DNA from: Bacteroidota bacterium
Lineage (GTDB): Bacteria; Bacteroidota; Rhodothermia; Rhodothermales; Rubricoccaceae
Length of the DNA stretch: 7,843 bases
Assembly (NCBI GenBank): GCA_022564455.1
Contig: JADFLK010000094.1
Coordinates: forward strand, 1 to 7,843
Reading direction: 5' to 3'
The first letter of the stretch is position 1. Every line of letters starts with the position of its first letter. The notes beneath the pieces were generated by a model. The model saw nothing but the letters and a program-made list of their open reading frames with translations, had not been told where the DNA came from and ran no database searches. Below are positions 6,479 through 7,843 of this stretch, piece by piece. The translations under genes and the position numbers were made by a program.

Positions 6479-7543
6479 ATGATGTCGCTTCATCCATTGT
6501 TTCGCTGTACGCTGGCTGCCCTTGCCTTTGTGGCTTCAAGCGGAATGGCCTATGCACAGTTCAACGCGCGTGTCCAGGCCATTCACAACGCGGCGGACCC
6601 TTCGCTGGAGGTCATTGACCTCTACGTGTCCGGGCAGCTCGTCCTCGATGACGTCGCGTTCCGAACGGCGTCGCCTTATCTGGATATCCCTGCGCTGATT
6701 CCGTTGACGGGTGGAATCGCGCCCGGCAATTCAACGGGGCCGGAGGACGTCTTCTTCGAGTTCGGTTTCACGCTCGCGCTCAACCAAACGTATCAGTTTA
6801 TACTTGTAGGCGTCCGAGATCCCGGGCTGTTCCTCCCGAATCCTGATGGCCGGGACATCAGCCTGGATGTACTGGTTAATGAGGATACTCGGGAAGTAGG
6901 TTCGGATCCCGATTCTATTGATGTCAATGTGATTCATGGGATTACCGATGCGCCGGCATCCGATGTTGAGTGGGCGGGGATTGTTTTGGCCGACGACCTT
7001 GTTTTTAGTGAAAGCACAGACCATGTCACGTTCATGCCGGACGGGTCAGAAATCAGAGTTGATCCGAGTCCGAAGACAGTGGTTGGTTTTGCTCCCCCTG
7101 TATTTGATCCGGGCGATGTGATCACATTGCTACTTTCTGGTTTCCTGAATCTGGTAGGGAATCAGAATGGCCCCTATTTTGGTGTTCTCGCAGTATTTCC
7201 TGATGGTCGATCAATGGAGTTGATTCCGCTTACCGTCTCAACAGAACCTAGCGGATCTAATCCAGACACCTTCACTCTTCGCGGCAACCACCCCAACCCG
7301 TTCAATCCATCAACGACCATCTCGTTCGATCTGGCCTGGCCCGCCGGCGTGAGCATCGAGATCTTTGACGTGTTAGGACGCAACGTTTTGGCGACGCCGA
7401 AGGCGTCCTTTTCGGCAGGCATAGGCCACGAATTCCGGCTGGATGCGAGTTCATTGCCCTCCGGCACGTATCTGTACCGCGTGCTCGCCGAGATGAGCGG
7501 TGGAGTGCAAGTGCATACAGGGCGGATGACGCTGCTGAAGTGA
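6479..7543 (+). CDS. Secreted DUF4397-like protein with type IX secretion sorting domain
   Basis: The product has 354 residues. A Sec signal peptide (about 1-26, cleavage after AYA, before QFNA) is followed by RVQAIHNAADPSLEVIDLYV (31-50) and LDDVAFRTASPYLDIP (56-71), typical of the DUF4397 immunoglobulin-like domain. A second, weaker copy follows at about 147-250, beginning VNVIHGITDAPASDVEW. The C-terminus (about 264-354) is a type A sorting domain: NHPNPFNPSTTISFDL (270-285), IFDVLGRNVL (295-304), LPSGTYLYRV (326-335) and a final RMTLLK. Such domains direct export through the type IX system, with cleavage and often surface anchoring. Function beyond a surface or extracellular role is unknown. 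The start is ATG 6479 or the adjacent ATG 6482; the preceding CCTCCTTCC is not a ribosome binding site. GC falls to about 49% over 6901-7260 (176/360 counted) against 62% over 7321-7380, suggesting a mosaic gene. Confidence 0.88.
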   Translation: MMSLHPLFRCTLAALAFVASSGMAYAQFNARVQAIHNAADPSLEVIDLYVSGQLVLDDVAFRTASPYLDIPALIPLTGGIAPGNSTGPEDVFFEFGFTLALNQTYQFILVGVRDPGLFLPNPDGRDISLDVLVNEDTREVGSDPDSIDVNVIHGITDAPASDVEWAGIVLADDLVFSESTDHVTFMPDGSEIRVDPSPKTVVGFAPPVFDPGDVITLLLSGFLNLVGNQNGPYFGVLAVFPDGRSMELIPLTVSTEPSGSNPDTFTLRGNHPNPFNPSTTISFDLAWPAGVSIEIFDVLGRNVLATPKASFSAGIGHEFRLDASSLPSGTYLYRVLAEMSGGVQVHTGRMTLLK

Positions 7544-7575
7544 ATGCTGAAGGGTGAATGTTGAGCGGTGAAGGG
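7541..7575 (+). repeat. Degenerate 7-base tandem repeat, five units
   Basis: Starting in the stop codon of the secreted protein gene, five 7-base units follow without gaps: TGAATGC, TGAAGGG, TGAATGT, TGAGCGG, TGAAGGG. They all start TGA, and a looser TTGAGAAGGG comes next. The reverse strand reads as TTCAxxx-type units. Similar low-complexity TTCA-rich repeats occur between genes in Bacteroidota-like genomes in my recollection. No function is evident. Confidence 0.6.
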
Positions 7576-7701
7576 TTGAGAAGGGTAGGGACGCATCGCC
7601 GAGGCGTCTGAAAGGGCGTTCTTCGGGCTTAGTGACCTCCGTCCACCACCGGCGCGCACGGCTGGATTGCATCTGTCCTCCGTCTTCTGCACTCGTGTTT
7701 T
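7544..7701. other. Intergenic spacer between the secreted protein gene and the FAH family gene
   Basis: These 158 bases hold most of the 7-base tandem repeat and the small palindrome described separately. The remainder (about 7610-7701) is pyrimidine-rich with no convincing gene, promoter or ribosome binding site. Since both flanking genes run on the plus strand, any promoter for the FAH family gene should be here. Confidence 0.5.
7586..7610 (+). repeat. Small palindrome resembling interspersed TAGGGACGC-type elements
   Basis: GACGC (7590-7594) pairs with GCGTC (7604-7608) around a nine-base loop, with a further G-T pair outside it, preceded by TAGG. Elements of the form TAGGGACGC followed by GCGTC recur as dispersed palindromes in many genomes in my recollection. 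With only one copy in the window, this assignment is tentative. It could also act as a weak transcription end for the upstream gene, although no T-run follows. Confidence 0.3.
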
Positions 7702-7843
7702 GTGCAAAGCACCCTTCCCACCGGCCAACCTGCCCGCCCCGGCAAGATCCTCTGCATCGGCCGCAACTACCGTGCGCATGTCCGTGAAATGGGCGATGTG
7801 GCTGATTTGCCGACAGAGCCGGTCGTTTTGCTAAAGCCGAGCA
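7702..7843 (+). CDS. Fumarylacetoacetate hydrolase (FAH) family protein, N-terminal fragment
   Basis: The frame starting at GTG 7702 runs off the window end; 47 complete codons are visible. The motif [18 protein letters not shown] (residues 14-31) followed by [11 protein letters not shown] (36-46) is the standard N-terminus of FAH-superfamily enzymes such as YcgM-like acylpyruvases and 2-keto-4-pentenoate hydratase or isomerase relatives. These proteins bind a divalent metal and act on keto acids in the cytosol; the metal-binding residues lie further on, outside the window. The GTG start gives a short lead ([13 protein letters not shown]) of the usual length. The frame is closed upstream by TAG at 7630-7632, and no in-frame ATG, GTG or TTG lies between. 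No ribosome binding site is seen. The specific reaction cannot be told from this part. Confidence 0.85.
   Translation, partial: MQSTLPTGQPARPGKILCIGRNYRAHVREMGDVADLPTEPVVLLKPS

Noticed and set aside
1..7843. Defence system, CRISPR array, phage, insertion sequence or RNA gene
   Set aside because: Apart from the partial GIY-YIG-like gene nothing points to these: no regularly spaced repeats, transposase motifs, terminal inverted repeats or tRNA-like folds were seen.

Overview
The window looks like chromosomal DNA from a member of the Rhodothermota/Balneolota part of the Bacteroidota-Chlorobiota (FCB) group. The main evidence is the secreted protein at 6479-7543. It ends in a type IX secretion sorting domain with the HPNPFNPST and DVLGR signatures common in that group. 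The IspH protein is the long form, the methyltransferase has a WYxDWF N-terminus that I associate with Bacteroidota, and almost no start codon has a Shine-Dalgarno sequence. No species can be assigned. Most genes look GC-rich (sampled 60-base rows run from about 60 to 73% GC). Two stretches are near 49-50%: the first 324 bases and the middle of the secreted protein gene.

Layout: (1) 1-1194, plus strand: the 3' part of a GIY-YIG-like nuclease gene, directly followed by tesB (acyl-CoA thioesterase II). (2) 1206-4134, minus strand: a tight three-gene unit read M20 dipeptidase, lipoprotein B, lipoprotein A. It converges on tesB with an 11-base gap. The two lipoproteins are diverged tandem paralogues. 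(3) 4135-4290: a 156-base spacer with a tentative minus-strand promoter. (4) 4291-6349, minus strand: ispH followed by a class I methyltransferase gene, probably co-transcribed. (5) 6350-6478: a divergent spacer with a compound inverted repeat and a possible 28-codon leader ORF that has a consensus Shine-Dalgarno sequence. (6) 6479-7543, plus strand: a secreted DUF4397-like protein with a type IX sorting domain. (7) 7544-7701: a spacer with a degenerate 7-base tandem repeat and a small palindrome. (8) 7702-7843, plus strand: the start of a fumarylacetoacetate hydrolase family gene, cut by the window edge.

Most of the content is housekeeping: thioester hydrolysis, isoprenoid precursor synthesis and peptide breakdown, plus envelope or surface proteins. 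I see no phage, insertion sequence, CRISPR array, tRNA, rRNA or recognisable defence system. The items most worth a second look are the structured spacer between ispH and the secreted protein gene, and the M20-lipoprotein-lipoprotein unit. I do not claim a new biological system here.
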